Of a stretch of DNA of 64,000 nt, positions 17,330 to 28,700 are shown piece by piece. This DNA is from Flavobacterium azizsancarii (lineage in GTDB: Bacteria > Bacteroidota > Bacteroidia > Flavobacteriales > Flavobacteriaceae). The stretch spans positions 1 through 64,000 of the forward strand of contig NZ_JAMZNK010000025.1 in assembly GCF_027980145.1 (NCBI RefSeq), in the 5' to 3' direction. How positions within the stretch are numbered: position 1 is the stretch's first letter; the number at the start of each line of letters is the position of its first letter. Below the pieces are notes generated by a model, which did no database searches, was not told where the DNA came from, and saw only the letters and a program-made list of their open reading frames with translations. The translations under genes were made by a program, and so were the position numbers.

Positions 17330-17422
17330 CTTATTTTTTATTTCTATTCTCTATCTTCTATTCTCCATCTTCTATTTTCTATTCTCTTTTCTCTTTACTC
17401 TATTCTCTATTCTCTATTTCAA
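17330..17422. repeat. Degenerate TTCTATTCTC-type tandem tract
   Basis: About 90 bases are built almost only from C and T plus regularly spaced A, with the words CTATTCTC and CTATCTTC repeated at 6-10 base steps. It fills the space upstream of the ElaA gene. A similar but more regular tract is at 51467-51592. Confidence 0.75.
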
Positions 17423-17446
17423 AATGAGTTTAAGCCACTTAGAATT

Positions 17447-18415
17447 TTATCGTTTATCGATTTTGACTGATTTTATAATGGCTTCCAGATCGAACATTAA
17501 GTCTCTTTCCTGATTGGAGGGGGAATAACAAAATCCTTCGATAACTAAAATTCGATTGTATTTTTCGTCTACAATTGCATAATTGATAAATGGACCAGAC
17601 ATAAAATCATTTTTTAACTCCCAGTTTCCTCTGGTTTCATATGCTTTTTTTTCATCTAAAGTAATGGTCGAAAAATAAGGCGCATAAGCTTCACCGGTAA
17701 TCATTTTGGTGTTTGGTTCACGTCCTTTGATATAACTTCCCACAGAATCACGCATTTTGATAATATTACCAACAACATTTGAGCTCTTTTTAAAATTACG
17801 TAAGGGTATCTGGTAAATAAGTAAACTTGTATTGCCACTGATTATATCTTTTTTTAACCAGATGAAGTTCTTTTTATGCAACATGTATTCGTACCCTGTT
17901 GGAATCTGGATGTCGATATGGAATTTGTTTTTTATGATCGTAGGGTTTAATAGCGATTTGCTATTGTCTTCCTGGACTTTTTGAATCTCTGCGTCACGAA
18001 TCATTTTGATTATTTGCGCAGAGTTTAGTTCGATGCTGCAAATAATATCATCGACAGATTTACCGTAGATACGAAATGTATTGTGTGGTAATGATTTACT
18101 GTGGGTGATTTCGAATTTATCTGTATTGGCTTTTTTAACTACTATAATGCTTCGGCTATCGGTTACGAAACCTTCGAGTAAACGGGCCGGATATTGATTT
18201 ATGGTAAATAATGGTTCTTCCTGGGTGAGTCCCAGAACTGGTGAAGCAAATTTATTTCGGATACTATCGCCTACTTCTCCATACCACAATTGATCGTCTA
18301 TAATGATAGAGATCGAGTTGGTTTTGCCGGATACTGGCTGGGATTGCTTTTCGTTCCTGAAACACGAAATGAGCATAAACGGAATTAACAGCAATAAAAA
18401 ATGGGTTTTATTCAT
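17447..18415 (-). CDS. DUF4837 family lipoprotein
   Basis: A 322-residue lipoprotein with a signal ending in LISCFRNE (lipid cysteine at residue 18). The body matches the DUF4837 layout: an early VVKKANTDKFEI region, a central FHIDIQIPTGYEYMLHKKNF and a C-terminal RGNWELKNDFMSGPFINYAI. The family is restricted to Bacteroidota and its function is unknown. It lies 46 bases downstream of the LysM transglycosylase gene on the same strand. That pairing suggests a shared cell-envelope role. Confidence 0.85.
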   Translation of the reverse strand: MNKTHFLLLLIPFMLISCFRNEKQSQPVSGKTNSISIIIDDQLWYGEVGDSIRNKFASPVLGLTQEEPLFTINQYPARLLEGFVTDSRSIIVVKKANTDKFEITHSKSLPHNTFRIYGKSVDDIICSIELNSAQIIKMIRDAEIQKVQEDNSKSLLNPTIIKNKFHIDIQIPTGYEYMLHKKNFIWLKKDIISGNTSLLIYQIPLRNFKKSSNVVGNIIKMRDSVGSYIKGREPNTKMITGEAYAPYFSTITLDEKKAYETRGNWELKNDFMSGPFINYAIVDEKYNRILVIEGFCYSPSNQERDLMFDLEAIIKSVKIDKR

Positions 18416-18461
18416 TTTCTTAATTTATGAAATAAAACCCAAATTTATGTAAGATTTTTTA

Positions 18462-20300
18462 TTATCCGTTTATTTTAAGTTTCATTCCTGGTTTAATTTC
18501 TCCGTCTTTAATATTATTCCATTTTTTAATATCTGAAATGGTAACTCCAGGATATTTTTTAGAAATACTATACAACGAATCTCCTTTTTTAACGTAATAA
18601 TCTTCTGCAAGGTCTTTGGCTGAAGTCGCTTTTTTCCTGAATGAATCAATCGAAGAACTGGAAGCTATTGCAGTAGTTACTGCACTTTCTTCAATAATTT
18701 CAGGAACTGCTTTGGCAACTACCAATGTTTTACCTAAACCAATATTATTTGAAGTCAGACTATTTAGTTCTTTTAGATCAGCAATAGTCGTACCGAATTT
18801 TTTAGCAATGCTTCCTAAATTATCTCCGGCCGCAACAACATATTCTTGCGAGTGTGTATTGTTTTTGTCTTTATCATCAACTGCAGCAATTGCTTCTTCT
18901 GATTTTTTCTCGATTGCAAGTGTTGCTTTTATCTCTTTTGGATTTTTAACAACTGCATCAATATCTGATTTAATCTTTAGGCTTCTTCCAAGTGCAACGG
19001 CATTTGTTTTAAGGTTATTCCATTTTTTCAAATCGATAATATTCACATTATACTTTGCTGCGATGGTACCTAAATTATCACCTTTTCTAACTTTGTACCA
19101 TTTTAAATCTGTATCGATTGTTCTCTCTGGTCTTGCATGTGCTTTAGGGGCAACTTTTAAAGCCAATTGAGCCGGTAACGTTTTATTTTGTGATTGATAG
19201 GCTACGTAGTCGTAAATTTTATCCTCATTGGAAACAAACGTTGCAATTTTATCTTTGGGTAAACGCAAATAATGCGGTTCTCCCTGATAAAATGGTACTA
19301 CATTTAATTTATACGAAGGATTTAAAAGTTGTATCTGAGATTGTGGCATGTCTAACAAATCTGCAATTTGTTTGAATGACATTTGATTTTTAATCTGAAC
19401 TGTATCTGTTTCAAAGTTTTTAACTACGGCTCTCTGCGGATTGATTCCGTGTTCTTTATGGTATTCAAAAAGATACATTGTAGCTAGAAAAGCAGGAACA
19501 TAACCTTGGGTTTCTTTTGGAAGATGGTTACGAATGTCCCAGTAACTTGTTTTTCCTCCGGAACGACGAATTGCTTTGGTAACATTTCCGGGTCCTGAAT
19601 TGTATGAAGCGAGAACAAGCTCCCAATCTCCAAAAATGTTATACATTTTTGTCATGTATTCAGATGCTGCGGCTGTAGCTTTAAGAGGATCGCTGCGTTC
19701 ATCAATGTACGAATCTATTTTCAGGGCATATTGTTTACCTGTTCCGTACATGAATTGCCAAATTCCGGTGGCGCCCATTTTAGAAACTGCTTTAGGATTT
19801 AAAGCAGATTCTACAACGGCTAAATATTTAATTTCTAAAGGTACGTTCTGTCTGGCAAAAGCATCTTCAAAAATCGGGAAATAATATTCTGATAAAGCCA
19901 TTAATCGGGAAAACGATTTTTTACGATTCTTAAGAAATGACTTTATTATATTTTCTAAACCTTGATTGTATTCAATATTAAATGGTGATTTGCCATTCAT
20001 TGCCTTCAAACGCTGTTTCAACAATTCTGTTGGCAATTCTTCATCAACTGTAACATCTGTGTTGATGGTTTGAATGTCTTTTGTTAAGTCATCATAAATA
20101 TCTAAACTTACTAATTCATTCATCCAAAGACTGTCAACCCTGGTTGCCATTTCGTCTTTTTTGAATGAGTTCTTAACAGAATCTAAATAGGATATCTTTA
20201 CAATTGGCTTAATTTCAATATCTGTTTTTGCAACATCCTGCGCAAAAATTGACATAGAAAAAAACACCGAAACTACTATTGATATTTTTTTTACAATCAT
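18462..20300 (-). CDS. LysM-containing lytic transglycosylase (MltD-like)
   Basis: A 612-residue secreted murein hydrolase. A signal peptide (about residues 1-21, ending FSMSIFAQ) is followed by an SLT domain at about residues 110-290. The catalytic glutamate is in KYLAVVESALNPKA near residue 163, with the GATGIWQFM and LASYNSGPGNV motifs downstream. Three LysM domains follow near residues 402, 486 and 566, each beginning with a WYKVRKGDNL-type strand, and they bind peptidoglycan. The product cleaves glycan strands and forms 1,6-anhydromuramic ends. The ATG at 20300 gives a proper signal peptide and is preferred over the in-frame start at 20330. Confidence 0.94.
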   Translation of the reverse strand: MIVKKISIVVSVFFSMSIFAQDVAKTDIEIKPIVKISYLDSVKNSFKKDEMATRVDSLWMNELVSLDIYDDLTKDIQTINTDVTVDEELPTELLKQRLKAMNGKSPFNIEYNQGLENIIKSFLKNRKKSFSRLMALSEYYFPIFEDAFARQNVPLEIKYLAVVESALNPKAVSKMGATGIWQFMYGTGKQYALKIDSYIDERSDPLKATAAASEYMTKMYNIFGDWELVLASYNSGPGNVTKAIRRSGGKTSYWDIRNHLPKETQGYVPAFLATMYLFEYHKEHGINPQRAVVKNFETDTVQIKNQMSFKQIADLLDMPQSQIQLLNPSYKLNVVPFYQGEPHYLRLPKDKIATFVSNEDKIYDYVAYQSQNKTLPAQLALKVAPKAHARPERTIDTDLKWYKVRKGDNLGTIAAKYNVNIIDLKKWNNLKTNAVALGRSLKIKSDIDAVVKNPKEIKATLAIEKKSEEAIAAVDDKDKNNTHSQEYVVAAGDNLGSIAKKFGTTIADLKELNSLTSNNIGLGKTLVVAKAVPEIIEESAVTTAIASSSSIDSFRKKATSAKDLAEDYYVKKGDSLYSISKKYPGVTISDIKKWNNIKDGEIKPGMKLKING

Positions 20301-20410
20301 ATAACATTTTTTTAAAATTCTATAATTCAAAGCATTACAGAAACCTTACTTTTGCAAACTTAACCAGTTTATGCATGTAAACTATCTAAAAAAATGTTAA
20401 TTGTGATAAT

Positions 20411-21598
20411 TTAGTCCAAAATCGCAGCGATTCCAGGCAAAACTTTTCCTTCTAACATTTCAAGCATAGCCCCACCACCAGTGGATACATAACTCATTTT
20501 ATCTTCGAATCCGAATTGTTTTACTGCAGCAACTGAATCTCCACCACCTACTAATGAAAATGCTCCTTTTTCTGTAGCTTCAGCGATATAATCTCCTAAA
20601 GCAATTGTTCCTTTAGAGAATGATTCCATTTCGAAAACTCCTAATGGACCGTTCCATAAAATAGTTTTTGACTCTAAAATTACTTTTTTGAAGTTCTCTA
20701 AAGATTTAGGACCTGCATCAAGACCTTGCCATCCATCAGGAATTTCTCTTACGTCTACTACTTTTGTATTTGCTGTATTTGAGAAATCATCTGCAGCAAT
20801 AACATCAACAGGAATATGAATCTGAACTCCTTTTTCTTTAGCTAGTCTTAAAATTTCAAGTGCTAATTCTTGTTTGTCATCTTCACAAATAGAATCTCCA
20901 ATTTTACCACCTTGTGCTTTAATGAATGTAAAAGTCATTCCGCCGCCAATGATCATGTGATCTACTTTGTCTAAGATATTTTCGATAACGGTGATTTTAG
21001 AAGATACTTTAGATCCTCCAAGAACTGCTGTTACCGGTTTTTCGCTATTTTTAAGTACTTTGTTTAAACTTTCTATTTCTTTTGCTAACAATGTTCCAAA
21101 ACATTTTTCTGTTGGAAAAAATTGAGCAATAATAGTTGTTGAAGCGTGCGCTCTGTGTGCAGTTCCAAAAGCATCATTTACATAGATGTCTCCTAGTGAT
21201 GCCAATTCTTTTGCAAAAGCAACATCTCCAGCTTCTTCTTCTGCGTGAAAACGTAAATTTTCAAGCAATAAAACTTCTCCTGGTTTTAAATCTTTGGCTG
21301 CAGTCTGAGCTACTTCCCCAACACAGTTTTCGGCAAACTTAACCTCAACTCCTAAAATTTCAGAAGCTGTTTTCAAAATATGTTTCAAAGAATATTTTTC
21401 TTCAACACCTTTTGGTCTTCCTAAATGCGACATCAAAATTACACTTCCGCCTTGTGCTAAAATAGCATCAATAGTTGGTTTTGCAGCTTCGATACGTGTA
21501 GCATCAGTTACATTAAAATTTTCATCCAGTGGTACATTAAAGTCAACACGGATAATTGCTTTTTTATTTTTAAAATCGAAATCGTTTAAAGTTTTCAT
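20411..21598 (-). CDS. pgk: Phosphoglycerate kinase
   Basis: A 395-residue glycolytic enzyme that transfers phosphate from 1,3-bisphosphoglycerate to ADP. The N-terminal signature RVDFNVPLDENFNVTDATRI (residues 18-37) and MSHLGRPKG (about 56) bind substrate, and the C-terminal SLVGGGDSVAAVKQFG and TGGGAMLEMLEG are the nucleotide region. The length is standard. A -7 box (TATCTTTG on the minus strand at 21638-21631) lies 32 bases upstream. The gene appears monocistronic. Confidence 0.97.
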   Translation of the reverse strand: MKTLNDFDFKNKKAIIRVDFNVPLDENFNVTDATRIEAAKPTIDAILAQGGSVILMSHLGRPKGVEEKYSLKHILKTASEILGVEVKFAENCVGEVAQTAAKDLKPGEVLLLENLRFHAEEEAGDVAFAKELASLGDIYVNDAFGTAHRAHASTTIIAQFFPTEKCFGTLLAKEIESLNKVLKNSEKPVTAVLGGSKVSSKITVIENILDKVDHMIIGGGMTFTFIKAQGGKIGDSICEDDKQELALEILRLAKEKGVQIHIPVDVIAADDFSNTANTKVVDVREIPDGWQGLDAGPKSLENFKKVILESKTILWNGPLGVFEMESFSKGTIALGDYIAEATEKGAFSLVGGGDSVAAVKQFGFEDKMSYVSTGGGAMLEMLEGKVLPGIAAILD

Positions 21599-21630
21599 TA
21601 GATAATTTTTTAGTTTTTTTGAAAGAAAAA

Positions 21631-21638
21631 CAAAGATA
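21631..21638 (-). promoter_or_regulatory. -7 box of pgk
   Basis: TATCTTTG on the minus strand matches TAnnTTTG exactly, with a leader of about 30 bases to the pgk ATG. The -33 element is not clear. Confidence 0.5.
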
Positions 21639-21757
21639 TAACTTTTAAAGTACTAATAAATTTGATAAATAATAAAAATAACCTACCTATAACAACGAAA
21701 ACGATGTAAATGATAAAAAAAAACAAATTATATATTAAATACGCTTAAAAAGCTTAA

Positions 21758-22732
21758 TTAATCACGAATCGGACTTTGTGTACAAGGACAGTTACTAATT
21801 GCCTGTAAGAAATCGAAACCTATTGTTATGGAGTGTGTTCCTGTGTTATAGTTTCCGAGCTGGTTGAACATTACCTGATACGAATATCCAAAATAAAATT
21901 TAGATTTCATGAAACCTACCATTGGCCCTACTGATAAAGGTTTTGGGAACTGATCGTTTAGGAAACGGTATGAAACTCCTACCCAATAATAGTCTTCGTA
22001 ACGGTTGTAACGTCTGTATTTGAAGTTGAAATCGGTTGTAGAACGTCCGTCACTTGCAAAATACTGGTAGTAAACTGATGGTTCGTATTCGATACGGCTG
22101 TTTTCTCCGTCTTTAAAAACATAACCAGTATACACTTGATAGTTCGAAAGCAGGTTAGGCTCAACTCCTCTGTATTTATCGGTATTTTTCTTTAGTATAT
22201 TATTGACATTCAAACTGGCATAAAATCCTTTGTTACGATACAAAAGACTGACATCGAAGTTGTTGTTTGCATTATAACGATTATCTGTTACGGAAGGATC
22301 TATAACGGGATGTTCTATTGTAGTATCAAACTCATTCGTATTAATTCGGAAAGTATTAAAGTTATACGAAATTCCGAATGATAAATATTGCTTTGAATAA
22401 TAATCTAAAATAATATGATGGGCGAAAGAAACTTTTGCTCCTGTTTGACGCGTATAACCATTTCTGTCATTATAAAGTGAAATACCTACTCCGGAACGAT
22501 CCAGAACTCTAAAATCTGCATAAAGCGATTGGTTATCCGGTGCATCTTTAATACCCACCCATTGTGTAAGACCGTTGGCTCTAATTCTAAGGTTATCTCC
22601 AATACCGGCAAAAGCGGGCGAAATAACAAAAGGATTGTCTGCTAAATATTGCGTAAAAACTGGTAGGTTTAACTCTTGGCTGTAACTTGTTGTTACAGCC
22701 ATGAGTACTAAAGATAAAATAAACTTTTTCAT
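21758..22732 (-). CDS. sprF: SprF-like T9SS outer membrane protein (PorP/SprF family)
   Basis: A 324-residue protein with a signal peptide (ending near TTSYSQ, residue 19) and an eight- to twelve-strand outer membrane beta barrel. The start QELNLPVFTQYLADNPFVIS and the SPAFAGIGDNLRIR segment are typical of the PorP/SprF family. In F. johnsoniae, SprF is needed for SprB to be exported by the type IX system. Here the gene starts 44 bases after the giant adhesin gene on the same strand, which supports the same pairing. The ATG at 22732 begins the signal peptide; the frame continues to 22759. Confidence 0.9.
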   Translation of the reverse strand: MKKFILSLVLMAVTTSYSQELNLPVFTQYLADNPFVISPAFAGIGDNLRIRANGLTQWVGIKDAPDNQSLYADFRVLDRSGVGISLYNDRNGYTRQTGAKVSFAHHIILDYYSKQYLSFGISYNFNTFRINTNEFDTTIEHPVIDPSVTDNRYNANNNFDVSLLYRNKGFYASLNVNNILKKNTDKYRGVEPNLLSNYQVYTGYVFKDGENSRIEYEPSVYYQYFASDGRSTTDFNFKYRRYNRYEDYYWVGVSYRFLNDQFPKPLSVGPMVGFMKSKFYFGYSYQVMFNQLGNYNTGTHSITIGFDFLQAISNCPCTQSPIRD

Positions 22733-22776
22733 TGTAATTAATTTTTTAGATAACATCATCAGGGGCTCTTATTTTG

Positions 22777-25700
22777 TTATCTGTATAAAGTGAAATGTCC
22801 TACAAACTCTCTGTCATCTTTCGGGTCATTCAATTTAAGAACATACCAGTAATCTCCTGAAGGTAAATCAGCACCATTGTATCTACCATCCCATTTTTGA
22901 CCGTAGTGGTACTTAACAATTACACGACCGTATCTGTCAAAGATTGAGAACTCAAGGTTGTTGTAAATATTCGTACAACCAGGACCCCATGTGGTATTGG
23001 TAACACCGGCTGGAGTAAAGTAATTATCAAGACAAACATCAACATAAATTGCAGGAACTGTTATTGTCACTGTACAACCGTTTTTGTCTCTTACTACAAC
23101 CACATAATCTCCAGATTTGTAGATTTTGTATCTGTTTGAAGAGGTAAACGGTTCTCCGTTGAAGCTGTATTCATAAGCAGGAGCTCCACCGGCAGCAGTA
23201 ACTGAAATGATATTCATTTCTGGTTTTCCTCCAGACACTGCAAGTGTCAACGGATCATATGCTTTGATGTCGAAACTAGCCGTTGGTACTTTACAACCAT
23301 TTGAATGTATTGCTACAATATAGTGTCTTCCCGGAGCAACATTTGTAAAGATGTTACCTGGCTGACCCGGACCTACATCACTATCAAGTGAATAATATAT
23401 TTCTGATAGATCTGTATTGCTCTTATCAACTGTAATGGTTACCATGTTTGTCTGTGCATTGTTGACACAATCGTAATTGATATCGTAAGTTGGGTCGAGG
23501 ATTACTGCCTCAGGCATTCTGATTTCAACCTTACTAATACATCCGTTGCTATCTTTGATGAAAACATTATGTATACCTCCTACTTGATTGATATAATCTT
23601 TAGTAAGACCTGTTACCGGTATAAATGGTCCTTTGTCATTATCAAGACTTTCAAAATAAGGAGCGACTCCACCTTTTATCTGGATACTAAATGCTCCATC
23701 TTTATCACCTTTACAAATTTCAGGTAACATTGTGTTTGGAATTTCAGAAGCAATTAAAGGAGCTGGCTCTTTAACTTCAATAACATAAACATTGTTACAT
23801 CCTAATACATCCTGAACAAGTACAGTATACGTTCCTGCCTCTAAACGATCGAAGTTTCCAGTTTCTACAAGCTGATCTAGGTGTGGAGAAATTGCATATT
23901 TAATTACTCCTGTACCACCAGAAGCAGTAACGTTAATTGCGCCATTTTTATCAGCAAAACATTTAACAGGTATTACATCATAACTAGACACCAAAGGATT
24001 CTGAGGTTCTGTTACTATTATTATAACCGAATCTGCTTTACAATCTCCACTTTTCACATGAACCGTATATGGACCATTTGCTACGTTAAGATCTGCAAAA
24101 ATACCATCATTCTGATCAGGTCTGATTTCTACACCTGCACCATTTAATAATGAATATTGGTAATTACCTAAACCACCTGTTGCTTTTGCTACAATTATTG
24201 CAGTACTCTCACCTTTACAATTAACTGTTGGACTTGTTGAATCTAATTCAATCGCTAAAGGCTCAAGAGCTTCAACTGGTACCTCATTAGAAAGGATGCT
24301 CACACAACCTAATTTATCTTTTACAAAATAACGGTGTCTTCCTATATTCACAGAGAAAGTAACCGAAGAACTAAAACTGCCTAAATCATTAATACCATCT
24401 TCACTATAGGTATAAGGAGCTGTACCGCCTGTTGCAGACAATGTAAGTCTGGCATCAGTCAGACACGTAATTCCTGTTGCCAATACTAAACTTGGTTGTA
24501 CGATAGCAGGGTCAGCAATAGTTATTGCCGTAGAAGCTTTTTCACAAGTAAATCCATCTCTAACGGTTACAGTGTAGACACCTGAACCTAAACCAGTGAA
24601 AGTATTCGTGGTTTGAGGTCCCCAGGAAACCACTTCTCCGTTAAAGACATAACTTAAAGTATAGTTATAATTACTTCCCTGACCACCTGTAGGAGCAGAA
24701 ACAGTAATAATACCATCTTTACCACCAAAACAAGTTAGTACACTTGCATTAGCTGCCGCAGTAAATTTTATTGGAGTTGGCAAGTCTAATTTTACAACTT
24801 TTGTATCAATACATCCTTTAATATCTCTAACATTAATGGTGTAATCACCTTTTGGTAATTTATCAAAATAAAACTTATCAGAATAAGCACTATTTACCGG
24901 TCCTACTAATTCGAATTGGTAATCTCCAATCCATCCACCATTAGCACTTGCTGTAATAGTACCATCACTATCTCCCGCTGCACAAGTAATCTCAGTATGT
25001 TCTACAGTAAGCTCTAAGGCTGCTATAGGTTGTTCGATTACAAAGACAGTTTCTACAGTACATCCTATTGGATTAACCATTGTGGCTACGACTTTGTATT
25101 GACCTGCCGCAAGACCAGAAATTGTAAACGGACCTGCATCAAGTGTTGTTCCTGTCTTATGATAAGTACCACCATCAACACTATCAATAGTGTAGTTAAA
25201 TGCGCTTGCATCATTTGATGGAGTAGGTTGATCATCAATAAATGTTAAATCTACTTTTCCGTTAGTAGCTCCATAACAAATTTGACCATTTGTTGCAACT
25301 GCCTGTATTCTAAATGTATTTGGGTTAAATACATTGTGATAATTACTAATAACACATCCTGTTGGACTTTCTACTGTAATCAGGTAATTACCTATTTCTA
25401 ATCCTGCGAATAGTCCATCGCTATTAACAAGTGGCACAGGAATATTGTCTCCTGTAAGTGTGTACTTCAAAGGACCAGTGAATGTTCCAGTAGTACCAAC
25501 ATTAACTTGAAGTGTCTCTGGATGTGCACATGTAATTGGTGTAACAACAACAAAGCTAAGATCATCTAGAGTAGCAAAAGGTGATACCGTTAAAGGCACT
25601 GTTGTAACTCCTAAACAATTATTACTATCATACACATTTACTACATAATCACCACGTAAATAATCTGTTTGAGTATATGTTTTTAATGGTCCGTTTTGAA

Positions 25701-28700
25701 CTGGAACACCATTTCTTATGAATTGATATCTCACAAAATCCATTGAACCACCTTCTACTTTATCAACTGTAATTACAGCTTTATTTGGAGTGTTTCCTGT
25801 TGTACAAGCAAATTGAGTATTACTTGCCGTTACAACAATAGCATCTGGCTCAGGTACAAAAATATCATCACTAAATTCGCAACCTCTTCCTGATTTTACT
25901 GTTACTCTATAAGTACCGGAACGTAAGTCATTAAATTCAGCAGAAGTTTGATCAATTATAGGAGTAATACCCATACCTGATATACTATACGTGTATGGCG
26001 GATTATCATTAGTAGCCGGAAGGCTTACCAAAATACTACCATCTTCATAAGTATTACATGAAGTTTTTCTAGCTGTTAACTTCATACCTATAATATCTGT
26101 TGCTAATGTGATTTCTTCTCTAATTTCTTTCTCACATCCTGTAACAATATCAATTACTTTAAAGAAATAAACTCCCGCAGCTAAATCTGTAAACACATTG
26201 TCTACTGTTTGGGGTCCACCATTTTTAGTATAAACATAACTGCTAGGGGTAGAAACTGTTCCTCCCTCTGCGAATAAAGTAATTTTCCCATCGGCATTTT
26301 TACATATTGGCAATTGAACCTCTGCACGCAATGTCAATGGCTTTAAAACCGTAACCGATGCAGGTGCTGTAACCGGGCATTGGTTTTTATCCCATACCCA
26401 CACTTGATAATCTCCAGGAGTACTTACCTTCAGGATATTGCTATCTTGATAATTTACGCCATCTAAACTATATTGTAATTTCGCTAATCCTTCTGCAGTA
26501 ACTTCAATTTCGTACTTGTTATCAGCAGGACATTGACTCAACACTTTTACATTTCTAATTATTGGCAAAGGATCTAATGATATATTTACTTGTTTAGACT
26601 GCGGACAACCATTAGCATCTTTTACATACACTACCCATGTATCGAAAAGAGGAAATATTTTATTAGTTACCACTTCTTTGATTGCTACTCCAGAATAATC
26701 GCCATCTGTAACAATTTGTCCTAAAGGTAAAATGGCAAACTGATATGGACGAGTCCCTCCCACAATAGAAGCCGGATCTACTGTAATAGTTCCTTTATTG
26801 TGACAATTCTGATTTACAGGTTTAATATCAACACCATTAATATCAAGTATCGCTGGTTGAGTAATAGTAACCGGATTTGACTCAACATCACATGATGGAT
26901 AATCTGTCTGAGTCACTTTTACTATATAATTTAATCCTGCAGCTAATCCCGTAATAATATATGGATTATTCGTTGTTGCATTTATTCCAGTTCCGTTTGC
27001 TACAGAAACTCCTCCAAGAAGAACATCGTAGTTATAGTTACCTGTATAATCTTCAATGTTAATTGTGATTTTTCCATCACTTAGTCCGTTACAAGTCACC
27101 TGTGAAGATGCAGTAGCGAATACTTTCATGATGTTGTACAAAGGTACCTCATGAGTATTTGTAAGTATGGTACACAATGTATTGACATCTGTAATTTTAA
27201 ATTGGTACGTATGTCCTGCCGGAGCTGGATAATTAAATGTATCTCCAGCCGTTATTGAGGTTGCCGGTGTACTATATAAACCTCCGTCGATAGCAACCTG
27301 ATACTCAAAAGCACCAGTTCCACCCACAATATCAACCTTAATAGTTTCTATTCCTAAGTTAGGACAATCTGCAGCAATTAATAAAGCTGCTTTTGCCGAC
27401 TTTAATACCGGGAACGGATTGATAATAATTTGCACATCGTCAACACAGCCGTTTTTATCTTTAACAGAATAAGTGAATGTCTGTGGTGCTATTGGAGCAT
27501 CTACTGTAAACTCATTACTAGTATACCAACCACTTCCGTCGCTATACGTATAATCACTAACTGCGCCTGTACCTGAACCAGTTCCTCCTTCACCAGTTAC
27601 GGTAACAATGGTTCTTTTAATTGCATTGGCAGGTTGCGTACATTCGAATTTAGCTGCTTCTGCTTTAGCTACTACAGCAATTGGAGCTGCTATAACTATA
27701 TTAGGAGTAGTTGAAGGACAATCTTTTTCAGACTCTACTGTAACTTCATATGTACCTGCAATTAATCCTGTAAATAAACCTGAATCAGTCTTCACAGCAA
27801 CAGTTCCTGCTGTAGGTGCAGTTCTGGTAAGTGTGTAAGTATACGGTGGATTATCTGTAACTCCCGTTAATGTTACCAAAATCTGACCATTAGATGAATC
27901 ACCTTGTGCAGGTGTTGCAACACAATATGGTGAAGTTGGTACTGCAGTAAAATCGATCGCTTTTGGAGCAGTCATTTCTATCGCAGGAATATCATAAGAA
28001 CATCCTTTTGTATCCGTAATCGTAAATTTATAAAATCCAGAAGCCGTAACTACATAATCTGTAAAACCAGGATCAGTAAATAGAAATGGACCAGCTGGTA
28101 ATCCTGTGTCTTTAGTAACTGTATAACTATAAGCAGGATAACCGCCTACTGCTTCTAATCTAATTATACCGTCAGTATTAACTGTACAATAAAGTTCTTT
28201 TTGAATTGTTGATGAAGCAAATAGCTGACCGTTAATTTTAACTGGTACCGATACAATAGCTTTACAACCAAATTGATCTCTAACTGTAACATCGTAGTCA
28301 CCAGGTCCAACATCAGTAAAAGTATTTCCTTGCCAAGTTTCGCCATTATCAATACTATATTCGTAAACAGGTGTATATGCTGGAGTACCCGGAGTAGTTG
28401 CATTAACCACTATCGTCGCCCCTTTACCAACACCTGTGCCAGTATAGCAATAAAGAGATGAAGCAGCTATTGTAGCTACCGGTTCTTTTGGAGTAAATAA
28501 TTCGAATGTATCTGTTAATGTACAACCTTTAGCATCTTTTACAGAAAAATTGTAAACACCCACTTTTTTAAGACCTCCAAAAATACCATCAGTCTTAGTA
28601 GGCAAAATTGTTCCATCTGGATCTGTTAGGGTAAATAAATAACTTCCCCATCCTTTGTCAGCTGTAATAACAACTTTTCCATCTGTTGTACAACCTAATG

